Assembly: GCA_022572355.1 (NCBI GenBank)
Contig: JACZWC010000003.1
Coordinates: 81,242-145,241, forward strand
DNA length: 64,000 nucleotides
Reading direction: 5' to 3'
Origin: Bacteroidota bacterium
GTDB lineage: Bacteria; Bacteroidota; Bacteroidia; NORP154
Part shown: positions 10,798-21,041 of the stretch, one piece after another
Layout: every line of letters begins with the position of its first letter
How positions within the stretch are numbered: position 1 is the stretch's first letter
Notes under the pieces: generated by a model
Told to the model about the DNA's origin: nothing
Databases searched by the model: none
Seen by the model: only the letters and a program-made list of their open reading frames with translations
Position numbers and translations under genes: made by a program

Positions 10798-11742
10798 ATG
10801 AGGGTTTATTCCAACATAGATGAATTCGAAAGTGTGGCTTGTCCGGTGCTCACCACCGGTACCTTTGATGGCGTTCATTTAGGCCATAAAAAAATTATAT
10901 CCCGGTTGTTGGAAATTGCTGACAGGAGTAGCGGGGAAAGTGTTCTACTGTCGTTCAATCCGCACCCCAGAATGGTTTTATTTCCTGACGATACCAGAAT
11001 TCAGCTATTGAGCAGTCAAAAGGAAAAAATAAAATTGCTTGAAGAATCCGGGATTGATCACTTAATCATTCATCCATTTACAAGAGAATTTTCTCGATTA
11101 TCTTCCGTGGAATTTGTACGAGATCTGCTGGTGAATAAATTGGGAATAAAGAAGCTTGTAATTGGATACAACCATCAGTTTGGTAGAAACCGGGAGGGAA
11201 CACTGGAACATTTAAAAGAATACGGCCCGGTATATGGATTTGATGTTGAGGAAATTCCAGCAGAAGAAATTGACAATGTGAATATTAGCTCGACAAAAAT
11301 TCGGGATGCACTGTCCGAGGGGAATGTCACCGTTGCTAACTCATTTTTGGGATACAGTTATTCCCTCGAAGGCGATGTTGTAAGAGGAAAAGAAATTGGA
11401 AGAACCATTGGCTTTCCAACCGCTAACATAGAAATTCGCGAAAACGAGAAACTTATTCCCAAAGATGGTGTATACGCAGCAAGGGCCGAAGTAAATGGGA
11501 AACAATACAATGGCATGTTAAACATTGGGTACAATCCGACAGTAGAGAAGGGAAAAACTGATGACAGGCGCAATACTATAGAGATTAACCTGTTTGATTT
11601 TGACGATGACATCTATGGAAGTGAAATCGAAGTAGAACTTATTGAAAGAATTCGCGATGAAAGAAAATTTGAGGATTTAACTGAACTAAAAAATCAGCTT
11701 GCGCTGGATAAAACTGAAACCAATCGAATTTTAGCGGGATGA
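10798..11742 (+). CDS. ribF: Bifunctional riboflavin kinase / FMN adenylyltransferase
   Basis: From the ATG at 10798 the protein has 314 residues. The N-terminal FAD synthetase domain shows TGTFDGVHLGHKKII, with the HxGH nucleotidyltransferase motif, and NISSTKIRDAL. The C-terminal flavokinase domain shows GRTIGFPTANI and GVYAARAEVNG. It converts riboflavin to FMN and then FAD in the cytoplasm. A start at 10732 would add 22 residues that overlap the apparent promoter and add nothing conserved. The stop overlaps the ATG of the following LRR gene (ATGA). Confidence 0.95.
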   Translation: MRVYSNIDEFESVACPVLTTGTFDGVHLGHKKIISRLLEIADRSSGESVLLSFNPHPRMVLFPDDTRIQLLSSQKEKIKLLEESGIDHLIIHPFTREFSRLSSVEFVRDLLVNKLGIKKLVIGYNHQFGRNREGTLEHLKEYGPVYGFDVEEIPAEEIDNVNISSTKIRDALSEGNVTVANSFLGYSYSLEGDVVRGKEIGRTIGFPTANIEIRENEKLIPKDGVYAARAEVNGKQYNGMLNIGYNPTVEKGKTDDRRNTIEINLFDFDDDIYGSEIEVELIERIRDERKFEDLTELKNQLALDKTETNRILAG

Positions 11743-12368
11743 GAGTTCAAACACTTTTCAATAAAATAATTATTGGTGCAGTTTCGATAATATCGCTGCT
11801 GTATATGACTCCAGGCACCGCCGTGAGTCAGGAGTTAGATTCCATTGAGGCAACGGAAGGTGAAGTGTTTTTTACGCTGGAGTCTGCGATGAAAAATCCG
11901 GATAGCGTCTTCGTCTTAATCTTAAAAAGGGAGAGGCTAAAAGAATTTCCTATGGAAATTTTTGAATTTGTGAATTTGGAGGAGTTAGACCTAAGCAAGA
12001 ACAAGATTGAGACCATTCCCAAGGAAATATCGGGACTTAAAAATTTACAGATATTTAATATTTCCAAGAACAAGCTTACAAGGATCCCCCCTGAAATTGG
12101 TTCTCTAACCAAACTCAAAGAGCTGATAATATTCCAAAATGAAATCCCCTTTCTTCCGCCAGAAATTGGTTTACTGACCGATCTCGAATTTCTCGATTTA
12201 TGGGGAAATGAAATTGGCCGGCTGCCCGTAGAAATATCAAGACTCAGGAAGTTAGCTACTCTTGATCTAAGGGTTATCGAAATAAATGATGACGAGCAAA
12301 AGACAATGAAAGACTTGCTCCCCAATACCAAAATCCACTTCTCAAGAAGCTGCAATTGCGGAGGCTAA
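11739..12368 (+). CDS. Exported leucine-rich repeat protein
   Basis: The 209-residue protein begins with a hydrophobic signal region (IIIGAVSIISLLYM) and then carries about five 23-residue leucine-rich repeats from residue 75 on, for example LEELDLSKNKIETIPKEISGL and LEFLDLWGNEIGRLPVEIS. The C-terminus ends SRSCNCGG. LRR solenoids usually bind other proteins. It is translationally coupled to ribF (ATGA), although no functional link is known. It precedes the promoter and riboswitch of the thiamine operon, so it closes the ribF transcription unit. Confidence 0.8.
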   Translation: MRVQTLFNKIIIGAVSIISLLYMTPGTAVSQELDSIEATEGEVFFTLESAMKNPDSVFVLILKRERLKEFPMEIFEFVNLEELDLSKNKIETIPKEISGLKNLQIFNISKNKLTRIPPEIGSLTKLKELIIFQNEIPFLPPEIGLLTDLEFLDLWGNEIGRLPVEISRLRKLATLDLRVIEINDDEQKTMKDLLPNTKIHFSRSCNCGG

Positions 12369-12396
12369 TTTGTCAGTATCTTTATACACTTTCTTG

Positions 12397-12427
12397 TTTG
12401 AATTGTTGTTCCTGATCTTTACATTTG
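12397..12427 (+). promoter_or_regulatory. Promoter of the thiamine operon
   Basis: TTTG (12397-12400), a 19-base spacer and TACATTTG (12420-12427) match the Bacteroidota promoter consensus exactly. The riboswitch aptamer begins a few bases downstream, so transcripts from here would carry nearly only the aptamer as their 5' end. Confidence 0.75.
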
Positions 12428-12432
12428 TCAAT

Positions 12433-12521
12433 GACTTTAGGGGTGTTTCACAATTGCGATTTGTGAGACTGAGATAATACCCTCGGTACCTGATCTGGAT
12501 AATACCAGCGAAGGAAAAAGT
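12433..12521 (+). promoter_or_regulatory. TPP riboswitch (THI element)
   Basis: The conserved THI core is present: GGGGTG near 12440, CTGAGA at 12469-12474, and ACCTGATCTGGATAAT leading into ACCAGCG at 12488-12510. The P1 helix can form between ACTTT (12434-12438) and AAAGT (12517-12521). It binds thiamine pyrophosphate and lowers expression of the thi genes that follow. Downstream, TCCGCAA/TTGCGGA (12565-12579) forms a hairpin, and GGTAA-GA-TTACC (12590-12601) abuts the thiS ATG, suggesting that control acts at translation initiation. The aptamer is clear from sequence; the mechanism is inference. Confidence 0.95.
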
Positions 12522-12601
12522 TTTTTACTTGCCAACTCTCTCCCCAAAGTCTTGATCACAATAATCCGCAACTTGCGGACAAAACTTTTGGTAAGATTAC
12601 C

Positions 12602-12805
12602 ATGAGAATCAAGGTTAACGAAAGTGAAAGAGAAGTGCCGAACAACACGAAATTGTTGGAGCTCTTTGAGACATTGGAGATCGCCAATCAAAAGGGTGTG
12701 GCAGTCGCTGTCAACAATGAAATTACCTCGAAATCCGAGTGGGGTAATTGTCAAATAAAGGAGAATGATCAGATACTAATTATCAGAGCCACAAATGGCG
12801 GCTGA
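12602..12805 (+). CDS. thiS: Sulfur carrier protein ThiS
   Basis: The protein has 67 residues with the ubiquitin-like ThiS pattern and ends in ATNGG. The terminal Gly-Gly is adenylated by ThiF and converted to a thiocarboxylate that gives sulfur to the thiazole ring. It is the first gene after the TPP riboswitch, and its ATG directly follows a short hairpin that may be part of the expression platform. It heads an operon running to thiF. Confidence 0.95.
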   Translation: MRIKVNESEREVPNNTKLLELFETLEIANQKGVAVAVNNEITSKSEWGNCQIKENDQILIIRATNGG

Positions 12806-12817
12806 ACGCAAATTTCA

Positions 12818-15129
<2,312 letters not shown>

Positions 15130-15229
15130 AGATTTATTTATGAAACCGACATGTGAAAAATTTTCTCACAAAGGCAAATGTTTATTACATGTTGGTTCCA
15201 TGTGACTGCTAGAGATCAATTATAAACAC

Positions 15230-15862
15230 ATGAAAATAATAGTCATTTCGAGTGCAAAAGGATCTGTTTCCGAAGCGAACATAGTTAACGAATTGTTCCA
15301 TGAGGGCATGGAACTCTTTCACCTTAGAAAGCATAACTACTCAACTAAATTATTGAAAGAATATATCGAGCAAATTGAAGAACGGTACAGAGACCGGATT
15401 GTGCTTCATACTAAGCACATGCTAGCTCTGCAATACAATTTGAATAGGATTCACATTACCAAAAAGCACAAAAAGAGAAGATTCAAAACATGGCTTAGCA
15501 TAAAATATCTGAGGGCTAAGATTCCTAATTTGAAAATCAGCACTTCATTTCATTCTACCGACAGTATAAAGTTGGATTCTTCGGTATATGAATATGTTTT
15601 TTTGAGTCCCGTATTCGACAGCATAAGTAAAACAGGCTATAGCGGCAAATTCCACGGCGAAAATATGCCCAAACTGTTGGAAAGTCTTAAGCAAAATGTA
15701 GTTGCCCTTGGAGGCATTGATACAAACAAGCTCGATCAGGTATATAACTTAAAATATGCAGGAATTGCCATCCATGGCGCTCTTTGGCAAAGCGATAATC
15801 CGATTCAAAAGTTTAAAGAAATCCAAAAAGCGTGCGAACAAAAAAACATGTCCTTAGTATAG
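15230..15862 (+). CDS. TenI/ThiE-like thiamine phosphate synthase family protein
   Basis: The 210-residue protein has the TIM-barrel outline of the ThiE/TenI family: ELFHLRKHNYS early, RIVLHTKH in the middle, YVFLSPVFDSISKTGY (the SPVF-S-K pattern) and VVALGGIDTNKL late. It is more divergent than the second ThiE copy downstream. Bacteroidota thi operons often carry such a first copy; TenI in Bacillus is a thiazole tautomerase, which is the likely role here. It overlaps thiD by 31 bases. The exact activity is uncertain. Confidence 0.75.
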   Translation: MKIIVISSAKGSVSEANIVNELFHEGMELFHLRKHNYSTKLLKEYIEQIEERYRDRIVLHTKHMLALQYNLNRIHITKKHKKRRFKTWLSIKYLRAKIPNLKISTSFHSTDSIKLDSSVYEYVFLSPVFDSISKTGYSGKFHGENMPKLLESLKQNVVALGGIDTNKLDQVYNLKYAGIAIHGALWQSDNPIQKFKEIQKACEQKNMSLV

Positions 15863-16599
15863 CGGGATTTGATCCTTCAGCTGGAGCAGGAATTCTTAGC
15901 GACATCAAAACATTTGAAGCCCATCATGTAAATGGGCTCGCGGTGTGCACCTGTATTACATATCAAAATGAGTTGAAAATAAGTGGGATCTCATGGATTT
16001 CAGCTGATGAAATAATAGAACAACTTAAACCATTGTTTAAGCAATATCGAATTAATCATGTAAAAATTGGCTTGATTCAGAATACAGAAACTTTAGAGAC
16101 GGTTGTTAACTATCTCCATGATGAGAATACAGAGGTAAAAATTATTTGGGATCCCATATTGCAGTCGAGCTCGGGCTTCGATTTTCATGGTGAGTTTGAT
16201 TCTCAACTTCTGTCAGCATTGTGCAGCAAACTATCTCTGATCACACCCAACACTCATGAGATAGCTCACTTAATTCCTGATATGTCGCAGGTTGAAGCGG
16301 GAAAATCTCTCAGTGAATTTTGCGCAGTGCTCCTTAAAGGTGGGCATAGTTCAAAAATCGATTGCACAGACCAGCTATTTACCAAAAACAAGATGATAAA
16401 CATTGATTCACCGCGGCTAAAGGCTGAAAAGCACGGCACTGGCTGCGTATTATCATCAGCGATCACCGCTAATTTAGCCAATGAAATGCCGCTTCAAGAG
16501 GCCTGTGAATCGGCCAAACAATATGTATCCCATTTCCTGCAAAGTGATCCTGGGCTAGTGGGACAACATTCTTATGAAAATGCAAAAATTTATAGCTAA
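15832..16599 (+). CDS. thiD: Hydroxymethylpyrimidine (phosphate) kinase ThiD
   Basis: This 255-residue ribokinase-fold enzyme opens with LSIAGFDPSAGAGILSDIKTFE and carries WDPILQSSSG and the anion-hole motif KHGTGCVLSSAI. It phosphorylates HMP and HMP-phosphate to HMP-pyrophosphate, the pyrimidine half of thiamine. The first in-frame start is GTG at 15832, inside the preceding gene; no ATG lies close enough, so GTG is chosen. The 3' end overlaps thiE by 26 bases, which shows dense coupling through the operon. Confidence 0.92.
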   Translation: MRTKKHVLSIAGFDPSAGAGILSDIKTFEAHHVNGLAVCTCITYQNELKISGISWISADEIIEQLKPLFKQYRINHVKIGLIQNTETLETVVNYLHDENTEVKIIWDPILQSSSGFDFHGEFDSQLLSALCSKLSLITPNTHEIAHLIPDMSQVEAGKSLSEFCAVLLKGGHSSKIDCTDQLFTKNKMINIDSPRLKAEKHGTGCVLSSAITANLANEMPLQEACESAKQYVSHFLQSDPGLVGQHSYENAKIYS

Positions 16600-17683
16600 A
16601 CTTCATTTCATCACACAAGATATTGCTGGATTCAGTCATATTGAGCAAGCCGAGCAAGCTTGTGTAGCTGGGGTGAGATGGATACAGTTTAGGATGAAAG
16701 GAGCTGAAGAAAGAGAATTTGAAGAAACAGCACGTGCCGTCAAGAGTATCTGCAAGAAGTATAATTCAGTATTCATTATTAACGACAATGTAGAGCTGGC
16801 TATGAAAGTGGAAGCTGATGGTGTTCATCTGGGTAAAATGGATATGCTACCCAGTAAAGCTCGCTTGATATTAGGGCCCAGTGCGATAATCGGAGGTACT
16901 GCCAATACTTTGAGTGATCTGCTCTGGGGTACGGAAGAAGGCTGTGATTATCTAGGCGTGGGGCCGTATCGATTTACCAATACCAAGAATAACTTATCGC
17001 CAATCTTAGAAAGTTGCGGAATGATAGATCTCATTGAAGCATATTCAACAAAAGCAGACAATCCCATTCCTATTATTGCTATTGGTGGTATCAAATCAGA
17101 CGACGTTTCTGAACTGGTTCAATCCGGATATCATGGGGTTGCGGTATCGAGTGCAATTGCAAAGGCTGATGATCCCGCACATGCTGCCAAAGAATTCCTT
17201 CTTGGGTTCCCCTCCCAGGAGGGGACAGGGGTGGGTCAGAATGCTTCTAGAAGAACAATCATCCCATATAACCCGCAATTAAAAAAACGAGCTCGCAAAC
17301 TTCGAAATAACAGCACGATTTCTGAAATTCTTCTCTGGCAGAAGCTGAAGGGCAAGCGGATGAAAGGTTTCGACTTTGATCGCCAGCGACCTATTGACAA
17401 TTTCATTGTTGACTTCTACTGGAAAGATCTAATGCTGGCTCTTGAAGTTGATGGGAAGAGCCATAATGATAAATTTATGTATGATGTGCATCGGCAGCAC
17501 AAACTGGAGTCCCTCGGAGTTAATTTTCTCCGTTTTACCGATTTGGAAGTAAAAAAAGACATGAACAACGTGCTAAATACCATTGAAAATTGGATTGAAG
17601 AAACGAAATTGCTTCCTTATGGCCACCTAGGATCTCCCCCTATACCCCACTCCAGTAAGGGATTTAAACCTGTAGACCGATGA
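16574..17683 (+). CDS. thiE: Thiamine phosphate synthase ThiE fused to a C-terminal DUF559 nuclease-like domain
   Basis: The protein has 369 residues against about 210 for ThiE. Residues 1-212 are a complete Thi[47 protein letters not shown] and [11 protein letters not shown]. Residues about 225-350 are a full DUF559 domain, related to Vsr-type endonucleases: [45 protein letters not shown] and [10 protein letters not shown]. Between them lies a C/G-rich linker that forms an inverted repeat in DNA. The stop overlaps the thiG ATG, so coupling was kept. ThiE joins the pyrimidine and thiazole halves. The fusion is best read as an in-frame cassette insertion; whether the nuclease part works is unknown. 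Confidence 0.88.
   Translation: MKMQKFIAKLHFITQDIAGFSHIEQAEQACVAGVRWIQFRMKGAEEREFEETARAVKSICKKYNSVFIINDNVELAMKVEADGVHLGKMDMLPSKARLILGPSAIIGGTANTLSDLLWGTEEGCDYLGVGPYRFTNTKNNLSPILESCGMIDLIEAYSTKADNPIPIIAIGGIKSDDVSELVQSGYHGVAVSSAIAKADDPAHAAKEFLLGFPSQEGTGVGQNASRRTIIPYNPQLKKRARKLRNNSTISEILLWQKLKGKRMKGFDFDRQRPIDNFIVDFYWKDLMLALEVDGKSHNDKFMYDVHRQHKLESLGVNFLRFTDLEVKKDMNNVLNTIENWIEETKLLPYGHLGSPPIPHSSKGFKPVDR
17209..17234 (+). repeat. Left inverted-repeat-like end of the DUF559 cassette
   Basis: This stretch contains CCCCTCC-CA-GGAGGGG (17209-17224) followed by ACAGGGGTGG. Read on the minus strand it resembles the segment at 17634-17661: both have blocks of C separated by short T/A/G steps, then CTCC or TCC, then an AGGG end. 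It marks the exact join between the ThiE and DUF559 parts. Confidence 0.55.
17634..17661 (+). repeat. Right inverted-repeat-like end of the DUF559 cassette
   Basis: CTCCCCCTATACCCC followed by ACTCCAGTAAGGG is an imperfect inverted copy of the left end at 17209-17234. It lies just after the DUF559 domain and 19 bases before the thiG start. The pair encloses about 450 bases holding the whole DUF559 domain. Confidence 0.5.
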
Positions 17684-18456
17684 ACATTGAACCTCTTAAA
17701 ATAGCTGACAAAACATTCAACTCCAGATTATTTACCGGAACGGGTAAATTCGGTTCTAACTCGCTTATGGAAGAGGCGCTGCTGGCATCGGGTTCTGAGT
17801 TGGTTACCGTAGCACTCAAGCGAGTGGATCTCGCCAACGAAGACGATGACATTTTAAAACATTTGGATCATTCGCATATAAATTTGCTGCCCAACACCTC
17901 CGGAGTCCGTACTTCTGCAGAAGCAGTACTTGCATCACAACTTGCCCGGGAGGCCCTGGAAACGAATTGGATAAAACTGGAAATCCATCCAGATCCGAAG
18001 TACCTTATGCCCGATCCTGTTGAAACACTAATGGCGGCGGAAGAGCTTGTAAAGCTTGGATTTATTGTTCTCCCTTACTGCCATGCGGACCCGGTATTGT
18101 GCAAACGGTTGGAAGATGTAGGTACCGCTGCAGTAATGCCTCTCGGCTCGCCTATTGGAAGCAACCGTGGTTTGGACATGGAACCCATGCTGGTAATCAT
18201 TATTCAACAGGCTAACGTGCCGGTTATTGTGGATGCGGGCATTGGAGCACCTTCTCATGCTGCCAAAGCAATGGAATTGGGAGCGGATGCTGTGTTGGTG
18301 AATACTGCTATCGCTGTGTCCTCAGATCCGGTTAAAATGGGAGAGGCGTTCAAGATGGCTGTTGAAGCAGGAAGAATGGCATTTGAATCAAAACTCGGAA
18401 AGACTTCTGCTAGAGCTGAGGCTAGTAGCCCTCTAACTGAATTCTTAAATGAATAA
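17680..18456 (+). CDS. thiG: Thiazole synthase ThiG
   Basis: The 258-residue TIM-barrel protein shows [15 protein letters not shown], the catalytic Lys region [24 protein letters not shown] and [20 protein letters not shown]. It builds the thiazole phosphate ring from deoxyxylulose phosphate, dehydroglycine and ThiS thiocarboxylate. Its ATG overlaps the stop of the thiE-DUF559 gene. The next operon gene is displaced by an ORF6N remnant. Confidence 0.97.
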   Translation: MNIEPLKIADKTFNSRLFTGTGKFGSNSLMEEALLASGSELVTVALKRVDLANEDDDILKHLDHSHINLLPNTSGVRTSAEAVLASQLAREALETNWIKLEIHPDPKYLMPDPVETLMAAEELVKLGFIVLPYCHADPVLCKRLEDVGTAAVMPLGSPIGSNRGLDMEPMLVIIIQQANVPVIVDAGIGAPSHAAKAMELGADAVLVNTAIAVSSDPVKMGEAFKMAVEAGRMAFESKLGKTSARAEASSPLTEFLNE

Positions 18457-18483
18457 AACTGTTAGTCTAAAGGATCTCTTTAA

Positions 18484-18534
18484 GATCACAATTTGTGACC
18501 TTAAACAATCGCAGCTTATCACAAGTTGTGATAA
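18484..18534 (+). repeat. Pair of TCACAA-n-TTGTGA palindromes before the ORF6N gene
   Basis: Two related palindromes lie side by side: TCACAATTTGTGA (18486-18498) and the perfect TTATCACAAGTTGTGATAA (18516-18534). The second ends four bases before the ORF6N ATG. A third, imperfect copy, GGTCACAACTTGTCC, lies inside the gene at 18743-18757. They could be an operator for an ORF6N-type DNA-binding protein or recombination ends of a small cassette. Confidence 0.6.
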
Positions 18535-18537
18535 CTT

Positions 18538-18813
18538 ATGAGCAAGAAAGCGCTTTTAAAAGTTGAGAACATCGCATCTCAAGTTGTTTTTGTTAGAGGT
18601 GAGAAAGTGTTGCTTGATTATAGCTTAGCAGCGCTTTATGCTGTGCAGGTAAAGGCGCTGAAGCAACAAGTAAGAAGGAATATTGAACGATTTCCGGAGG
18701 ATTTTATGTTTGAACTCTCTAGAGAAGAATGGAGTTCTTTAAGGTCACAACTTGTCCATCAAGAAGGCAAACCAAGAAAAAAGATTGGCTACAAAATGAA
18801 GCACAACAAATGA
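18538..18813 (+). CDS. Truncated ORF6N-domain DNA-binding protein
   Basis: The 91-residue product has the ORF6N pattern VFVRGEKVLLDYSLAALYAV, then LKQQVRRNIERFPEDFMFEL and EEWSSLRSQL. ORF6N is a phage- and plasmid-type DNA-binding domain. Full proteins continue with a block like LPYAFTEQGVAMLSS, which is missing here; instead the frame ends after a short basic tail whose stop overlaps the thiH ATG (ATGA). I read it as a remnant of a mobile gene lodged between thiG and thiH that left the operon translatable. Function may be lost. Confidence 0.75.
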   Translation: MSKKALLKVENIASQVVFVRGEKVLLDYSLAALYAVQVKALKQQVRRNIERFPEDFMFELSREEWSSLRSQLVHQEGKPRKKIGYKMKHNK

Positions 18814-19925
18814 ACTCATTTCGAAACATATTTGATACTCACAGTTGGGATACCGAATCCAAACAGATATATAGGAAAACCGCTGTTGATGTGGAGGCGG
18901 CCTTGACACGAAATGGAAATCGAACCCTCGATGATTTCAAGGCCCTTATCTCCCAAGCAGCCGAACCATACCTGGAAGAAATGGCCCAGCTCAGCAATGA
19001 GATTACACAAAAACGTTTTGGAAAAACCATTCAGATGTTCATTCCAATGTATCTGAGTAATGAATGTCAAAACATCTGCACTTATTGTGGCTTTTCACTC
19101 GATGTGGATATACCCAGAAAAACGCTCAATGACCGAGAGATCTTATGTGAAGTAGAGGTAATCAAATCCCTTGGGTATGACCATATTCTGTTGGTGACCG
19201 GGGAAGCGAACAATACTGTTGGTGTAAAGTATTTTCAGAATGCATTGAAGCTCCTTCGCCCACACTTTTCGCACATTTCATTAGAAGTTCAACCTTTGGA
19301 TCAGGAAGATTATGAATTACTCACGCCTTTTGGATTGAACACTGTACTGGTATATCAGGAAACTTATAACGAAGCTGAATACAAAACCCATCATCCCAAG
19401 GGGAAAAAATCAAATTTTCTGTATCGCCTTGAAACTCCTGATCGTCTTGGCCGCGCTGGGGTTCATAAAATTGGACTAGGTGCTTTGATTGGTTTAGCTG
19501 ATTGGCGCACAGACAGCTTCTTCACGGCTCTGCACCTCGATTATCTGGAAAAGACTTACTGGCAATCCAAATACAGTATCTCCTTCCCGAGATTAAGACC
19601 TTGTGCTGGAGGAATTGATCTGAAAAGCAATATGACGGATAGAGAACTAGCACAACTTATATGTGCATACAGGATTTTCAACGAGGAGGTAGAACTGTCC
19701 CTGAGCACCCGCGAAAGCGAGAAATTCCGGGACAATGCGATCAAATTAGGCATAACAAATATTAGCGCTGACTCTAAAACGAATCCGGGCGGCTATGCTA
19801 ACAAAGAAGAGTCGCTGGAGCAATTCGAAATATGCGATGAGAGAAGCGGATCAACAATGGCCCACGTGATTTCGGCGCAGGGATATGAACCGGTGTGGAA
19901 GGATTGGGATTCAGTATTACAATAA
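18810..19925 (+). CDS. thiH: 2-iminoacetate synthase ThiH (radical SAM)
   Basis: From the ATG at 18810 the protein has 372 residues. The radical SAM cluster motif CQNICTYC places cysteines at residues 86, 90 and 93. ThiH cleaves tyrosine to dehydroglycine for thiazole synthesis, the anaerobic-type route, which agrees with the absence of ThiO here. An open frame extends to 18729 inside the ORF6N remnant, but MNSFRNIFDTHSW is the conserved beginning. It is preceded by an ATGA overlap and followed six bases later by thiF. Confidence 0.95.
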   Translation: MNSFRNIFDTHSWDTESKQIYRKTAVDVEAALTRNGNRTLDDFKALISQAAEPYLEEMAQLSNEITQKRFGKTIQMFIPMYLSNECQNICTYCGFSLDVDIPRKTLNDREILCEVEVIKSLGYDHILLVTGEANNTVGVKYFQNALKLLRPHFSHISLEVQPLDQEDYELLTPFGLNTVLVYQETYNEAEYKTHHPKGKKSNFLYRLETPDRLGRAGVHKIGLGALIGLADWRTDSFFTALHLDYLEKTYWQSKYSISFPRLRPCAGGIDLKSNMTDRELAQLICAYRIFNEEVELSLSTRESEKFRDNAIKLGITNISADSKTNPGGYANKEESLEQFEICDERSGSTMAHVISAQGYEPVWKDWDSVLQ

Positions 19926-19931
19926 TCAAGG

Positions 19932-21041
19932 ATGCTGAGCAGAGCAGAACGTAGCAGATATAATCGTCATATAATCCTACCGGAAATTGGGTTGGAAGGA
20001 CAAGAAAAACTCAAAGGTGCAAGCGTTTTGGTAATCGGAGCGGGCGGCTTGGGTTGTCCGGTGTTAATTTATCTCGCTGCAGCCGGTGTGGGCAAGATAG
20101 GTATTGTAGATTTTGATACGGTTGATGAAAGCAACCTTCACAGACAAATCCTGTTCGGAACAAGTGATGTTGGCAAGCCAAAAACAGAAGTTGCCAAAGC
20201 CAAATTACAGGATCAGAACCCATACATTGATATCGCCGTATTCAATGTTAGGCTGACTAGCCAAAATGCGCTTGAAATAATCGAAAACTTTGATGTTGTT
20301 GTAGATGGATCCGACAATTTTCCCACGCGTTATCTGGTCAATGACGCATGTGTAATACTAAAAAAACCATTTGTATTTGGCTCTATCTTCAAATTTGAAG
20401 CACAGATCTCAACATTCAATTTTGATGGCGGCCCAACATATCGCTGCTTGTATCCTGATCCTCCTGGGCCTGGAGAAGTTCCCAACTGTGCAGAAATTGG
20501 CGTTATGGGCGTATTACCCGGCATTGTCGGTAGCATCCAGGCCAATGAAGCGATAAAGATTATTGTGGGTGTCGGGAAACCCTTATCCGGAAAATTGTTG
20601 CTTTTTGATTCTCTTTCAAATTCCTTTAATGAATTATCAATTTCACCCGTTGCTGAAAATTTCAATATCACAGAGTTGATTGATTATGAACTCTTTTGCG
20701 GCGAAACACCTGCTCATTTAGAAATAAAAGAAATTACGGTTGAGGAACTCAAATCCAAGCTGGACAACTCAGAAGACATTCAGATTATAGATGTAAGGGA
20801 ACAAGATGAATATGACCTCTGCAATCTGGGTGGTGAGCTCATTCCATTGGGTGAAATAGAAGCGAATATGGGTCTGATCAGCATTAAAAAACCAGTAGTG
20901 GTTCATTGCCACCACGGAATGCGCAGTAAGAAGGCAATTGAGAGATTATTGGCAAAATCCTGCAAGGCAGACCTCTATAACCTAAAGGGTGGTATTCATA
21001 ATTGGGCAACCAAAATCGACTCTGAGATGTCGACTTATTGA
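19932..21041 (+). CDS. thiF: ThiF/MoeB-type adenylyltransferase with C-terminal rhodanese domain
   Basis: The protein has 369 residues. Residues 1-245 are the E1-like domain: ERSRYNRHIILPEIGLEGQ, VIGAGGLGCPVLIYL (nucleotide loop) and VVDGSDNFPTRYLVND. Residues about 270-365 are a rhodanese domain with the active-site loop VVHCHHGMRSKKA. It adenylates ThiS and probably passes sulfur to it. The usual paired CxxC zinc ligands are not complete: I see single cysteines in YRCLYP and PNCAEI and no late CPxC pair. It closes the thi operon; its end overlaps the convergent gene by seven bases. Confidence 0.9.
   Translation: MLSRAERSRYNRHIILPEIGLEGQEKLKGASVLVIGAGGLGCPVLIYLAAAGVGKIGIVDFDTVDESNLHRQILFGTSDVGKPKTEVAKAKLQDQNPYIDIAVFNVRLTSQNALEIIENFDVVVDGSDNFPTRYLVNDACVILKKPFVFGSIFKFEAQISTFNFDGGPTYRCLYPDPPGPGEVPNCAEIGVMGVLPGIVGSIQANEAIKIIVGVGKPLSGKLLLFDSLSNSFNELSISPVAENFNITELIDYELFCGETPAHLEIKEITVEELKSKLDNSEDIQIIDVREQDEYDLCNLGGELIPLGEIEANMGLISIKKPVVVHCHHGMRSKKAIERLLAKSCKADLYNLKGGIHNWATKIDSEMSTY

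Noticed and set aside
15146..15195. CCGACATG/CATGTTGG inverted repeat between thiC and the TenI-like gene
   Set aside because: The stem is short with a long loop and no T-run; it may be a processing site but support is weak.
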